A stretch of DNA of 32,911 bases from Robiginitomaculum sp036478975 (GTDB lineage: Bacteria > Pseudomonadota > Alphaproteobacteria > Caulobacterales > Maricaulaceae): assembly GCA_036478975.1 (NCBI GenBank), contig JAZGFA010000040.1, forward strand, positions 1 through 32,911. The letters are read 5' to 3'. The notes under the pieces were generated by a model, which was not told where the DNA came from, ran no database searches, and saw nothing but the letters and a program-made list of their open reading frames with translations. A program made the position numbers and the translations under genes. The number at the start of each line of letters is the position of its first letter. Positions within the stretch are counted from its first letter, which is position 1. This document shows, piece after piece, positions 1 to 6,259 of this stretch.

Positions 1-72
1 GGCGTAGCTCAGTGGTAGAGCACAACCTTGCCAAGGTTGGGGTCGGGAGTTCGAATCTCCTCGCCCGCTCCA
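1..72 (+). tRNA. tRNA-Gly (GCC), 5' end cut by window
   Basis: The anticodon arm is CAACC, loop TTGCCAA, GGTTG, giving anticodon GCC (glycine). The D arm (GCTC..GAGC) and the T arm with TTCGAAT are both intact. The 3' acceptor strand CGCCCGC (62-68) is followed by discriminator T69 and an encoded CCA (70-72). Only four of the seven 5' acceptor bases are inside the window, so about three bases lie upstream of position 1. Confidence 0.95.
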
Positions 73-76
73 TTAA

Positions 77-133
77 CATCGATACAAAGTTTCGATGCAG
101 CAAGTGCCGTAAGAGTGTTTCGCTCGAAACACT
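77..133. other. two small hairpins downstream of tRNA-Gly
   Basis: The first hairpin pairs CATCGA (77-82) with TCGATG (92-97). The second pairs AGTGTTTC (114-121) with GAAACACT (126-133) around a GCTC tetraloop. Neither has a T-tract on either strand, so they are not textbook intrinsic terminators; they may protect or help end the tRNA transcript. No coding sequence is supported in 73-314. Confidence 0.45.
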
Positions 134-163
134 GGCATGAACCCGGCACACTTTTCACACATT

Positions 164-196
164 CCATAAACCGCCCATAAACCGCCCATAAACCGC
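164..196. repeat. 11-bp tandem repeat, three exact copies
   Basis: The unit CCATAAACCGC occurs at 164-174, 175-185 and 186-196 with no mismatch. It lies between the tRNA and the terminator of the next minus-strand gene. The 11-bp period is close to one helical turn, which would suit a protein-binding array, but slippage expansion explains it equally well. Confidence 0.9.
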
Positions 197-245
197 GACG
201 TTCCGAGCCGTTTCTTGCCGCCTATAATTTACAGGCATTCCCGAT

Positions 246-280
246 AAAAAAAGGCCCGCGAGCTTTTCAGCCGCGGACCC
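246..280 (-). terminator. intrinsic terminator of the phasin-like/DUF2853 gene
   Basis: Read on the minus strand, a GC-rich stem with one mismatch (GGTCCGCG with CGCGGGCC) closes a short A-rich loop and runs straight into a seven-T tract (246-252). It sits about 35 bp past the stop codon at 315. Confidence 0.75.
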
Positions 281-314
281 TTTGGGACTCTGTATGCCGG
301 TATATCTGGGCGGT

Positions 315-989
315 TTAAAGCGCGCCGAGCTTGCCTTCGGATTTAGCAAGTAAGTAGTAAAATGTGACGCGGCACTTAAGGCGGTCAGCTTTCATCTGCG
401 TGCAGATGCCCGCAACTTTTGCGTCTAGGGTTTTTGCCGTCCCTTTAACGCCAAGCTTTTTAACAAGCCAGCTATCACGCACCGTATTGCGCTCGCTCTC
501 ATCGGAGCAGGCCACGAATTTGCCGTCGCGGCTTTGCAATGCAATGCCGAGATGCTTAACGATAGCGGTGATTTTCGCCGCGTTAGCCGTGGCGTCATAT
601 TTGCGCACGTTTTCAATGTAAACGGTGTATTTATCAGCAGTAACGGTCTTAGTTGTTTTTACTGTCTTGGTAGCTTTTTTCGTAGGAGCCTTTTTCGCCG
701 TAGCCTTCTTAGCCACAGTTTTCTTGGCCACAGGCTTAATTTCTGTTGTCTTGAAGCGGGCAAGAATGTCTAGCTCGACTTCTTCGCCTTTAATTACAAG
801 GCCGTCAAAGAACGCTTTGCGCGCCGTGCGGACTTGCTTAACGCGCATTTGAGCACGCTCAAATGCTAGGCCGTGTAGGCCGATATAAGCGAGGGTGGAT
901 TTGCGCGCTATTGAGCGGGCTGGCAGTGTTGCGGTTTGCGCGGTTTCGAACATGTCGATTGCGCGATTTTTCAAAGTGATACTTGTCAT
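315..989 (-). CDS. phasin-like protein with Lys/Ala-rich linker and C-terminal DUF2853 domain
   Basis: A 224-residue protein in three parts. Residues 1-80 resemble the PhaI/PhaF phasin helix (RSIARKSTLAYIGLHGLA, then a GLVIKGEEVE segment), the family that coats polyhydroxyalkanoate granules. Residues about 85-118 form a Lys/Ala/Thr linker of the histone-H1 type found in PhaF. Residues 124-224 are a DUF2853 domain (function unknown), recognised by the pattern ENVRKYDA, ERNTVRDSWLVKKLG and FYYLLAK. This last domain is nearly the same as the C-terminus of the neighbouring S16 protein. GGAG lies 9 bp before the ATG. The gene follows rpsP but is separated from it by a hairpin, so it may have its own promoter. 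The phasin assignment is moderate; DUF2853 is strong. A granule, nucleoid or ribosome-associated role is inference. Confidence 0.8.
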   Translation of the reverse strand: MTSITLKNRAIDMFETAQTATLPARSIARKSTLAYIGLHGLAFERAQMRVKQVRTARKAFFDGLVIKGEEVELDILARFKTTEIKPVAKKTVAKKATAKKAPTKKATKTVKTTKTVTADKYTVYIENVRKYDATANAAKITAIVKHLGIALQSRDGKFVACSDESERNTVRDSWLVKKLGVKGTAKTLDAKVAGICTQMKADRLKCRVTFYYLLAKSEGKLGAL

Positions 990-1069
990 TGGAAGGCTCC
1001 ATTAGGTTTTAAAATAATCTGATGAGACCTATATGGAGACATAAATTAGAAAATGCGCCCTAAACATTG

Positions 1070-1101
1070 AAAGCCGCCGCAGATTTCTCTACGGCGGCTT
1101 T
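1070..1101 (-). terminator. hairpin downstream of rpsP
   Basis: A perfect 10-bp stem, AAAGCCGCCG (1070-1079) with CGGCGGCTTT (1092-1101), lies 24 bp past the rpsP stop. The T-tract on the minus strand is short (TTTCAATG), so termination is probably partial and some read-through into the downstream gene is possible. Confidence 0.65.
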
Positions 1102-1124
1102 GAATTTTAACAAAAAATCAGGGA

Positions 1125-2027
1125 CTAGATGTCGCCGAGCTTGCCTTCGGTTTTAGCCAGAAGATAATAGAAGACTACCCGGCACTTCATTCTATCGTCT
1201 TTCATGGTTTCGCAAACGGCCATGACTTTCGCGTCAAGATCGTCGCCTTCAACGCCAAGTTTTTTAACAAGCCAGCTATCGCGAACCGTATTGCGCTCTG
1301 TTTCGTCAGAGCAGGCTACAAATTTTCCGTCATTATTTGACAGGGCAATGCCGCAATGGTTGACGATTTTTTTGACGATGTCTTCGTTGGCATCGGCGTC
1401 ATATTTGCGCACGTTTTCAAGGTAAGGAATGTGGCGCGGCGTTTTGTCTTCGGCCGGAGCTTCGGCCGGAGCGGCGTCAGCAGCAGGTGCTTCAGCGGCA
1501 GGGACCTCTTCAGCGGGAGCTTCTTCTGCGGCGGGCGCAGCTTTGGCTTCTGCGGCGGCGGCTTTTTCAGCTTCCTTAGCGGCGGCGGCAGCAGCTTTTT
1601 CAGCTTCTTTAGCTTCTGCGGCGGCGATTTTGCCAGCTTCAGCGGCTTCCTTAGCGGCTTCCTTAGCTTCAGCTTCACGCACAATGCGGGCTTCTTCTTT
1701 GTCCTTGCGGTCAATAATCATCTGCAAAGCTTTAGCGCCGGGCTTACCTTTTTCAGGGTTATTGCCAGCTTTCCATTCCCACAGGCCTATATCGCCAAGG
1801 AAACGCGCAACGCGCTCCGTTGGGCGCGCGCCTTTGGCGATCCACGCTTTGGCGGCTTCGGCGTCGATGATTACGCGGTTTTCGTCGTCCTTAGCAAGCA
1901 GCGGATTATAGCTACCGATACGGTCAATGTAACGGCCATCGCGCGGCGCGCGAACGTCGGCAATAACAATGCGGTAATAAGGGCGTTTTTTTGCGCCGTG
2001 ACGGGCAAGACGGATTTTAATAGACAT
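1125..2027 (-). CDS. rpsP: 30S ribosomal protein S16 with C-terminal DUF2853 fusion
   Basis: Residues 1-85 are a standard S16, starting MSIKIRLARHGAKKRPYYRI and containing the RDGRYIDRIGSYNPL segment; S16 helps assemble the 30S platform. Residues about 105-195 are a low-complexity Ala/Glu/Lys then Ala/Pro/Glu region, as alphaproteobacterial S16 tails often are. Residues 202-300 form a complete DUF2853 domain, which is not part of ordinary S16. At 300 residues the protein is about two to three times the usual length. AAAGGA precedes the ATG. It lies 53 bp behind ffh on the same strand, matching the common ffh-rpsP order, but rimM, trmD and rplS, which usually follow, are absent here. There is no frameshift: the fusion is one continuous frame. 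Confidence 0.95.
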   Translation of the reverse strand: MSIKIRLARHGAKKRPYYRIVIADVRAPRDGRYIDRIGSYNPLLAKDDENRVIIDAEAAKAWIAKGARPTERVARFLGDIGLWEWKAGNNPEKGKPGAKALQMIIDRKDKEEARIVREAEAKEAAKEAAEAGKIAAAEAKEAEKAAAAAAKEAEKAAAAEAKAAPAAEEAPAEEVPAAEAPAADAAPAEAPAEDKTPRHIPYLENVRKYDADANEDIVKKIVNHCGIALSNNDGKFVACSDETERNTVRDSWLVKKLGVEGDDLDAKVMAVCETMKDDRMKCRVVFYYLLAKTEGKLGDI

Positions 2028-2080
2028 AGTGTTTTCCTTTAGTCGTTGAATTTAAATTAATATAAAAGTTAGTGTTTTCG

Positions 2081-3619
2081 TTATTTCTTTTTGCCAAATG
2101 GGGAACCAAGTCCAGGGAGACCTCCGCCTCCGCCTAAGCCCGGCAAACCTCTCCCAGAAGGATTAGAGCCGCCCATTTTGCGTTGCATATCAGCGAGCAT
2201 TTTCGGGTCCATATTTCCAAGGTCAGGCATACTAGCTCCGCCCATTCCAGGCATGCCGCCCATCATAGATTTCATGCCGCCCTTGCCGAGTTTTTTCATC
2301 ATGTCGGCCATTTGGCGGTGCATTTTAATCAGCTTGTTAACGTCCTGCACGCTCATGCCTGAGCCGGCGGCGATACGCTTTTTACGGCTGGCTTTGATGA
2401 TGGATGGATTAGAGCGCTCTTTGGCGGTCATGGAATAAATGATAGCCTGCTGGCGTTTGACCACTTTGTCGTCAATGCCGCCGGCCGCGTCGATTTGCTT
2501 TTTAACTTTGCCCATGCCTGGCATCAGTTTCATCAGGCCGGCCATGCCGCCCATTTTTTGCATTTGCCCAAGCTGTTTAGCGAGGTCGTCCAAATCGAAC
2601 GTCCCCTTCTTCATCTTCTTGGCCATTTTTTCCGCTTCGGCGGAATCGATAACTTGCGCGGCTTTTTCCACAAGCGAGACAATATCGCCTTGGCCTAATA
2701 TGCGGCCTGCGAGGCGTTGGGCGTCAAAGGCTTCGAGCGCGTCTTGGGCTTCGCCCGTGCCGAGAAACTTAATTGGCAGGCCGGTAACTGCGCGCATGGA
2801 GAGCGCCGCGCCGCCGCGTCCGTCCCCGTCAATACGGGTCAGCACAAGGCCGGTTAGCGGCAAGCGGCTATGGAAGCGCTCGGCGGTTTCCACCGCGTCT
2901 TGTCCGGTAAGGGCGTCAGCAACCAAAAGCGTTTCAACGGGACTTGTCGCCGCCGTAATCGCCGCCGCCTCGTCCATTAATTCATCGTCAAGCGTGGTGC
3001 GGCCCGCCGTATCGAGGAACACCACATCATAGCTGCCAAGCTTGCCGGCCGCTAGCGCGCGCTTGGCAATCGTGACCGCGTCTTCGCCGGCGACGATAGG
3101 CAAAAAGCCAACCCCCGCTTGCTCGGCGAGCATGCCAAGCTGCTCCATGGCGGCAGGGCGGCGCGTATCAAGGGAGGCGAGCAGAACTTTCTTTTTCAGC
3201 CTGTCTTTAAGATATTTCGCCAGCTTGCCCGTCGTCGTGGTTTTGCCGCTACCTTGAAGGCCGGCCATAACAATCACCGCCGGCGGTTTTACGCTAAGGT
3301 TTAATTGCTCAGATAGTGGCGCGCGCGTATCCGCGTCCTTATCATCGGTCAGCGTTCCGCCAAGCATATCAATAAGCGCGTCATGGACGATTTTAACAAC
3401 CATCTGCCCCGGCTTAACCGACTTGATGACCCTCTCGCCAACGGCTTCGGCCTTGATACGCTCAATAAAGGTCTTAACAACCGGCAGGGCGACATCGGCT
3501 TCAAGCAAGGCAATGCGAATTTCGCGCATGGCGGCGGCGACGTCCTTTTCAGACAGGGCTCCCCGTCCGGTTAGCCCGTCAAATACGCCTGATAATTTAT
3601 CGCCTAATGCGTCAAACAT
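2081..3619 (-). CDS. ffh: signal recognition particle protein Ffh
   Basis: The GTPase of the signal recognition particle binds 4.5S RNA and nascent signal sequences and delivers ribosomes to FtsY at the inner membrane. From the chosen start (MFDALGDKLSGVFDGLTGRG) the protein is 512 residues. It has an N domain (1-90), a G domain with P-loop GLQGSGKTTTT near 120-130, DTRRPAA, DTAGR and TRIDGDGRGG, and a Met/Gly-rich M domain to the end. The frame stays open upstream to 3715, but those 32 residues are foreign to the family, and the internal ATG at 3619 gives the canonical N-terminus with GGAATGAG just before it. Transcribed with rpsP. The gene for its RNA partner (ffs) was not found in the window. 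Confidence 0.96.
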   Translation of the reverse strand: MFDALGDKLSGVFDGLTGRGALSEKDVAAAMREIRIALLEADVALPVVKTFIERIKAEAVGERVIKSVKPGQMVVKIVHDALIDMLGGTLTDDKDADTRAPLSEQLNLSVKPPAVIVMAGLQGSGKTTTTGKLAKYLKDRLKKKVLLASLDTRRPAAMEQLGMLAEQAGVGFLPIVAGEDAVTIAKRALAAGKLGSYDVVFLDTAGRTTLDDELMDEAAAITAATSPVETLLVADALTGQDAVETAERFHSRLPLTGLVLTRIDGDGRGGAALSMRAVTGLPIKFLGTGEAQDALEAFDAQRLAGRILGQGDIVSLVEKAAQVIDSAEAEKMAKKMKKGTFDLDDLAKQLGQMQKMGGMAGLMKLMPGMGKVKKQIDAAGGIDDKVVKRQQAIIYSMTAKERSNPSIIKASRKKRIAAGSGMSVQDVNKLIKMHRQMADMMKKLGKGGMKSMMGGMPGMGGASMPDLGNMDPKMLADMQRKMGGSNPSGRGLPGLGGGGGLPGLGSPFGKKK

Positions 3620-3779
3620 AAACTCATTCCATCGCGGCCCAATTGCCATAACCCCGCGCAACGGCAAATGCCCCGACGGGCGATAACGCTGATCGGGGGA
3701 CCCTGTCTGCATCATCTTCTATTGAAGGCTCGCACAGCTCAGAGCGCAATACATAAGGTATGCGCGGGAAGTTGAGCGG

Positions 3780-3807
3780 CTTATAGCAGAGCGAGAGACC
3801 GCGTCAA
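3780..3807 (-). promoter_or_regulatory. sigma-70-type promoter of ffh-rpsP
   Basis: On the minus strand TTGACG (3807-3802) and TATAAG (3785-3780) are separated by 16 bp. The predicted start near 3773 leaves about a 150-nt leader before the ffh ATG. Each box matches consensus at 5 of 6 positions. Confidence 0.65.
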
Positions 3808-3874
3808 CCTGCTATATAGTGGTGGGCAGGGCGTAAAAAGCGCGCTAGTAAGACGTCAGTAAAAGGACACATCT

Positions 3875-4420
3875 ATGAAACTCGCTATTTTCTCCGCCAG
3901 CACGCGCAAAGCCTCCATCAATAGCGCTCTGGTCAGCGCCATTATCCCCCGCGCCAAAGAGGCCGGTTTTACGGTCACCCGCCTTGACCTCGCCGATTAT
4001 GATATGCCGCTTTATAATGGCGACTGGCATGATGAAAACGGCGCGCCGGACACCACTAAAGCTCTGGCTAAAGCCCTGTCCGGCTTTGACGCGGTCATCT
4101 GTATTTCGCCGGAATATAATGGCAGCCTGCCGCCGCTACTTAAAAACACCGTAGACTGGATGACCTGCCTTGGGGATATGAGCGCGTTTCACAATCCGGT
4201 CTGGGTAGTCGGCTCCTGCACGCCAGGGCCAATGTCTGGCATTATGGTGATGCGGCAAATGCAGTTTATTTTAACGCGGGTCGGGACGCAGGTTTTGCAA
4301 TTCCACCTTGGGGTCGGCAATGCGGGGGCGGCGTTTAACAAGGACGGCTCCCTCGCGCAAAAGCGTGACCAAGAGCTGACCGCCAAAATCCTCGGCGCGC
4401 TTAAAACCCGCCTAGGCTAA
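3875..4420 (+). CDS. NADPH-dependent FMN reductase family flavoprotein
   Basis: A 181-residue flavodoxin-like oxidoreductase (NADPH_dep_red family, as in chromate and azo reductases). Seen in sequence: the N-terminal phosphate-binding loop SASTRKASIN, and the diagnostic SPEYNGSLPPLLKNTVDW segment near residues 79-97 that builds the FMN site and dimer face. Length is normal for the family. AAAGGA stands 9 bp before the ATG. It is divergent from ffh and overlaps nth by one base (TAATG), so the two are probably one transcript. It likely reduces FMN or quinone-type substrates in the cytoplasm; the physiological substrate cannot be read from sequence. Confidence 0.9.
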   Translation: MKLAIFSASTRKASINSALVSAIIPRAKEAGFTVTRLDLADYDMPLYNGDWHDENGAPDTTKALAKALSGFDAVICISPEYNGSLPPLLKNTVDWMTCLGDMSAFHNPVWVVGSCTPGPMSGIMVMRQMQFILTRVGTQVLQFHLGVGNAGAAFNKDGSLAQKRDQELTAKILGALKTRLG

Positions 4421-5112
4421 TGGCGGCGCCTAAGAAAAAAAATCAAAAGAAAAAACTGCCGCGCCTGCGCCTGTCGCGCGCCGCCATTGAGGATATTTAC
4501 CGCCATCTCGAAACCCTCGATCCGGAGCCGCAAACCGAGCTTAATTACACCAATCCCTATACGCTCGTGGTCGCCGTAGCCCTCTCGGCCCAGTCCACGG
4601 ATATTGGCGTCAACAAAGCCACCAAGGCGCTGTTTGCCAAGGCGGACAATCCGCGCGATATGCTAGCGCTCGGCGAGGATAGTGTGCGCGGCCATATCAA
4701 AACTATCGGGCTGTATCGCAATAAGGCTAAAAACGTCATCGCCCTGTCGCGCATGTTAATTGATGACTTTGGCGGGCAGGTTCCCGAAGACAGGGACGCG
4801 CTTATCCGTCTGCCCGGCGTTGGCCGCAAGACCGCCAATGTGGTGATGAATGTCGCCTTTGGCCACGCCACCATGGCGGTCGATACCCATATTTTTCGCG
4901 TCGGTAATCGCACGGGCATGGCCCCGGGCAAAGACCCGCTCGAGGTGGAGCTAAACCTGCTCAAAGCCATGCCCGAAGGCTATGGACTGCACGCCCATCA
5001 CTGGCTCATCCTGCATGGGCGCTATACCTGCATAGCCCGCAAGCCCAAATGCTATAATTGCGCCATAGTCGATATTTGCAAATTCAAGGACAAGACCAAA
5101 GCTGCGGGGTAA
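4420..5112 (+). CDS. nth: endonuclease III (DNA glycosylase/AP lyase)
   Basis: Removes oxidised pyrimidines in base excision repair. The helix-hairpin-helix LPGVGRKTANVV (131-142) carries catalytic Lys137, and VDTHIFR carries catalytic Asp155. The C-terminal 4Fe-4S motif is complete: Cys204, Cys211, Cys214 and Cys220 (C-X6-C-X2-C-X5-C). The 230-residue length is typical, with a basic Lys-rich N-terminal extension. The ATG overlaps the stop of the flavoprotein gene (TAATG), which suggests translational coupling. A hairpin follows at 5172. Confidence 0.97.
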   Translation: MAAPKKKNQKKKLPRLRLSRAAIEDIYRHLETLDPEPQTELNYTNPYTLVVAVALSAQSTDIGVNKATKALFAKADNPRDMLALGEDSVRGHIKTIGLYRNKAKNVIALSRMLIDDFGGQVPEDRDALIRLPGVGRKTANVVMNVAFGHATMAVDTHIFRVGNRTGMAPGKDPLEVELNLLKAMPEGYGLHAHHWLILHGRYTCIARKPKCYNCAIVDICKFKDKTKAAG

Positions 5113-5171
5113 TAGCTGTGCATTTGCGCAATAAAGACTCGTGCGTTTTACCGCCTTTTGTTAAAATAGAA

Positions 5172-5201
5172 AAGAGCGAACCGCTGAAACGATTCGCTCT
5201 T
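5172..5201 (+). terminator. probable terminator after nth
   Basis: A 9-bp perfect stem AAGAGCGAA (5172-5180) with TTCGCTCTT (5193-5201) is followed by AATTTC, a poor T-tract. A second small hairpin, CCGCT with AGCGG (5211-5226), follows, and AACCGCTGAAA appears twice (5179 and 5208 onward). Confidence 0.55.
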
Positions 5202-5227
5202 AATTTCAACCGCTGAAAAGAGCGGCC

Positions 5228-5243
5228 TGTGACCTAAATCACT
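5228..5243. promoter_or_regulatory. CRP/FNR-like palindrome upstream of small HTH gene
   Basis: TGTGACCTAAATCACT matches the TGTGA-N6-TCACA pattern at 9 of 10 fixed positions. It lies 66 bp upstream of the 63-residue HTH gene, with a possible -10 box (TTATAT, 5254-5259) just downstream and no clear -35. It could be an activator site or simply a self-operator of the HTH protein. Confidence 0.4.
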
Positions 5244-5308
5244 GTGATATTTCTTATATGAAACTTACAGGATGGCAACTCTTATCAGCATTACAGAAGG
5301 AATAATTA

Positions 5309-5500
5309 ATGTTCGATAATATAACACCCTATAAAGAAATAGTCCCCACATTCCGGGATGCTATTGAAATTCACAAGCTAATTGAGCGAGGTTTCCCTCA
5401 TTCTCAGATTGCCGCTTTGTATAAAACAAATGCGGGTCGCATAAGTGAAATCAAGACAGGTAAGCGCCATAACGGTTCTTACGAGCAAGCCTTCGGGTAA
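5309..5500 (+). CDS. small helix-turn-helix protein, 63 aa
   Basis: The second half reads IAALYKTNAGRISEIKTGKR, a compact helix-turn-helix of the kind seen in small phage- or recombinase-associated DNA-binding proteins (a second helix ending in RISEI, then TGKRH). AAGGAA lies 8 bp before the ATG, so it is probably translated. Codon choice differs from neighbours: ATA, ACA, CTA, CGA and CGG occur in a short frame, and the flanks are AT-rich, which suggests recent acquisition. It is bounded upstream by a palindrome (5228-5243) and downstream by a perfect inverted repeat (5505-5536). Function is unknown; a DNA-binding regulator is the natural inference. Confidence 0.75.
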   Translation: MFDNITPYKEIVPTFRDAIEIHKLIERGFPHSQIAALYKTNAGRISEIKTGKRHNGSYEQAFG

Positions 5501-5504
5501 TCAC

Positions 5505-5536
5505 TTGCCGCAATGCTCCTTGGAGCATTGCGGCAA
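5505..5536 (+). terminator. perfect 15-bp inverted repeat after the HTH gene
   Basis: TTGCCGCAATGCTCC (5505-5519) and its exact complement (5522-5536) are separated by only TT, beginning 4 bp past the stop codon. The hairpin is very stable, but no T-tract follows (TGTCAGC), so it may be a factor-assisted terminator, an mRNA 3'-end stabiliser or a binding site. Confidence 0.55.
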
Positions 5537-5584
5537 TGTCAGCTACGTCATAATTTGGGCTTAATCGCGCGGAAAAGATGGGCC

Positions 5585-6193
5585 ATGCGATATTTAGAAC
5601 CCCTTATTGTCACCGCCATGCTGGCCTTTGCCGCCATCTCTATAGCCAGCCCCCCGCTTGCAACCGCGGACGTCGCCCTGCTTGGCGCGGCCAAAGACCG
5701 CCTGAAAGTTTCCGTGCGGTATGACGGGGCTTATGTGCGCCTTGCCTATCCTAATGGCGACGTGCCGAGCGATACGGGGGTGTGCACGGACGTGATTATT
5801 CGCAGCTATCGCGCGGCCTATGATTATGATTTGCAAAAGAGCGTACACGAGGACATGGCGGCGAATTTTTCCGCCTATCCGGTAATCTGGGGGCTAACGC
5901 GCACGGACAAAAATATCGACCATCGCCGCGTGCCTAATTTGGAAACCTTCCTGACGCGCCAAGGGGCGGCGCTGACAAAAAGCCTTAAGGCCGAAGATTA
6001 CCAGCCGGGCGATATTGTCAGCTGGCGGCTCGGCGGAAAACTCGCCCATATCGGCATTGTTTCGGACAAAAAATCCGATGACGGAACACCTCTAATTATT
6101 CACAATATTGGCGCCGGCCCGATGCAGGATGATATATTATTCGCCTCGCCAATCACCGGCCATTTTAGGTTTGTGCCGCCAGTGCCAGACTAG
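5585..6193 (+). CDS. DUF1287 family exported protein
   Basis: A 202-residue protein with an N-terminal hydrophobic export segment (residues about 6-28) and the full DUF1287 pattern: SVRYDGAYVRLAYPNGDVPS, GVCTDVIIR, HEDM, KNIDHRRVPNL, YQPGDIVSW, HIGIVSD, IHNIG and ITGHFRF. The conserved Cys of GVCTD and His of HIGIVS recall NlpC/P60-type papain-fold hydrolases, so a periplasmic hydrolase acting on the cell wall is plausible but unproven. The frame stays open upstream to 5513, but that start lies inside the inverted repeat and adds residues unlike a signal peptide; the ATG at 5585 is preferred. Ribosome-binding site is weak. Confidence 0.88.
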   Translation: MRYLEPLIVTAMLAFAAISIASPPLATADVALLGAAKDRLKVSVRYDGAYVRLAYPNGDVPSDTGVCTDVIIRSYRAAYDYDLQKSVHEDMAANFSAYPVIWGLTRTDKNIDHRRVPNLETFLTRQGAALTKSLKAEDYQPGDIVSWRLGGKLAHIGIVSDKKSDDGTPLIIHNIGAGPMQDDILFASPITGHFRFVPPVPD

Positions 6194-6199
6194 CCCAAT

Positions 6200-6228
6200 T
6201 TGACAAAGCCCGCCCCCGCGCCCATGAT
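6200..6228 (+). promoter_or_regulatory. possible sigma-70 promoter for the DUF2306 gene
   Basis: TTGACA (6200-6205, perfect -35) and CATGAT (6223-6228, 4 of 6) are spaced 17 bp, ending 31 bp before the DUF2306 ATG. Confidence 0.5.
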
Positions 6229-6259
6229 TTAAAAAAGGGCCAAAAAGGGAAGCGGCAAA

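Noticed and set aside
155..349. 64-codon minus-strand frame near the 11-bp repeat
   Set aside because: It runs through the tandem repeat, the terminator and the end of the phasin-like gene, with no start signal.
1429..1911. Ala/Ser-rich plus-strand frame of 160 codons
   Set aside because: Also an antisense shadow of the S16 tail; almost pure Ala/Ser with no domain.
1356..2042. Long plus-strand open frame opposite rpsP (228 codons, Phe/Ser/Gly-rich)
   Set aside because: It mirrors the Ala/Glu/Lys-rich tail of S16; the low-complexity composition explains the lack of stops, and there is no start signal or family pattern.
3620..3715. Upstream start for ffh adding 32 residues
   Set aside because: The extra residues do not belong to the SRP54 family, while the ATG at 3619 gives the standard N-terminus.
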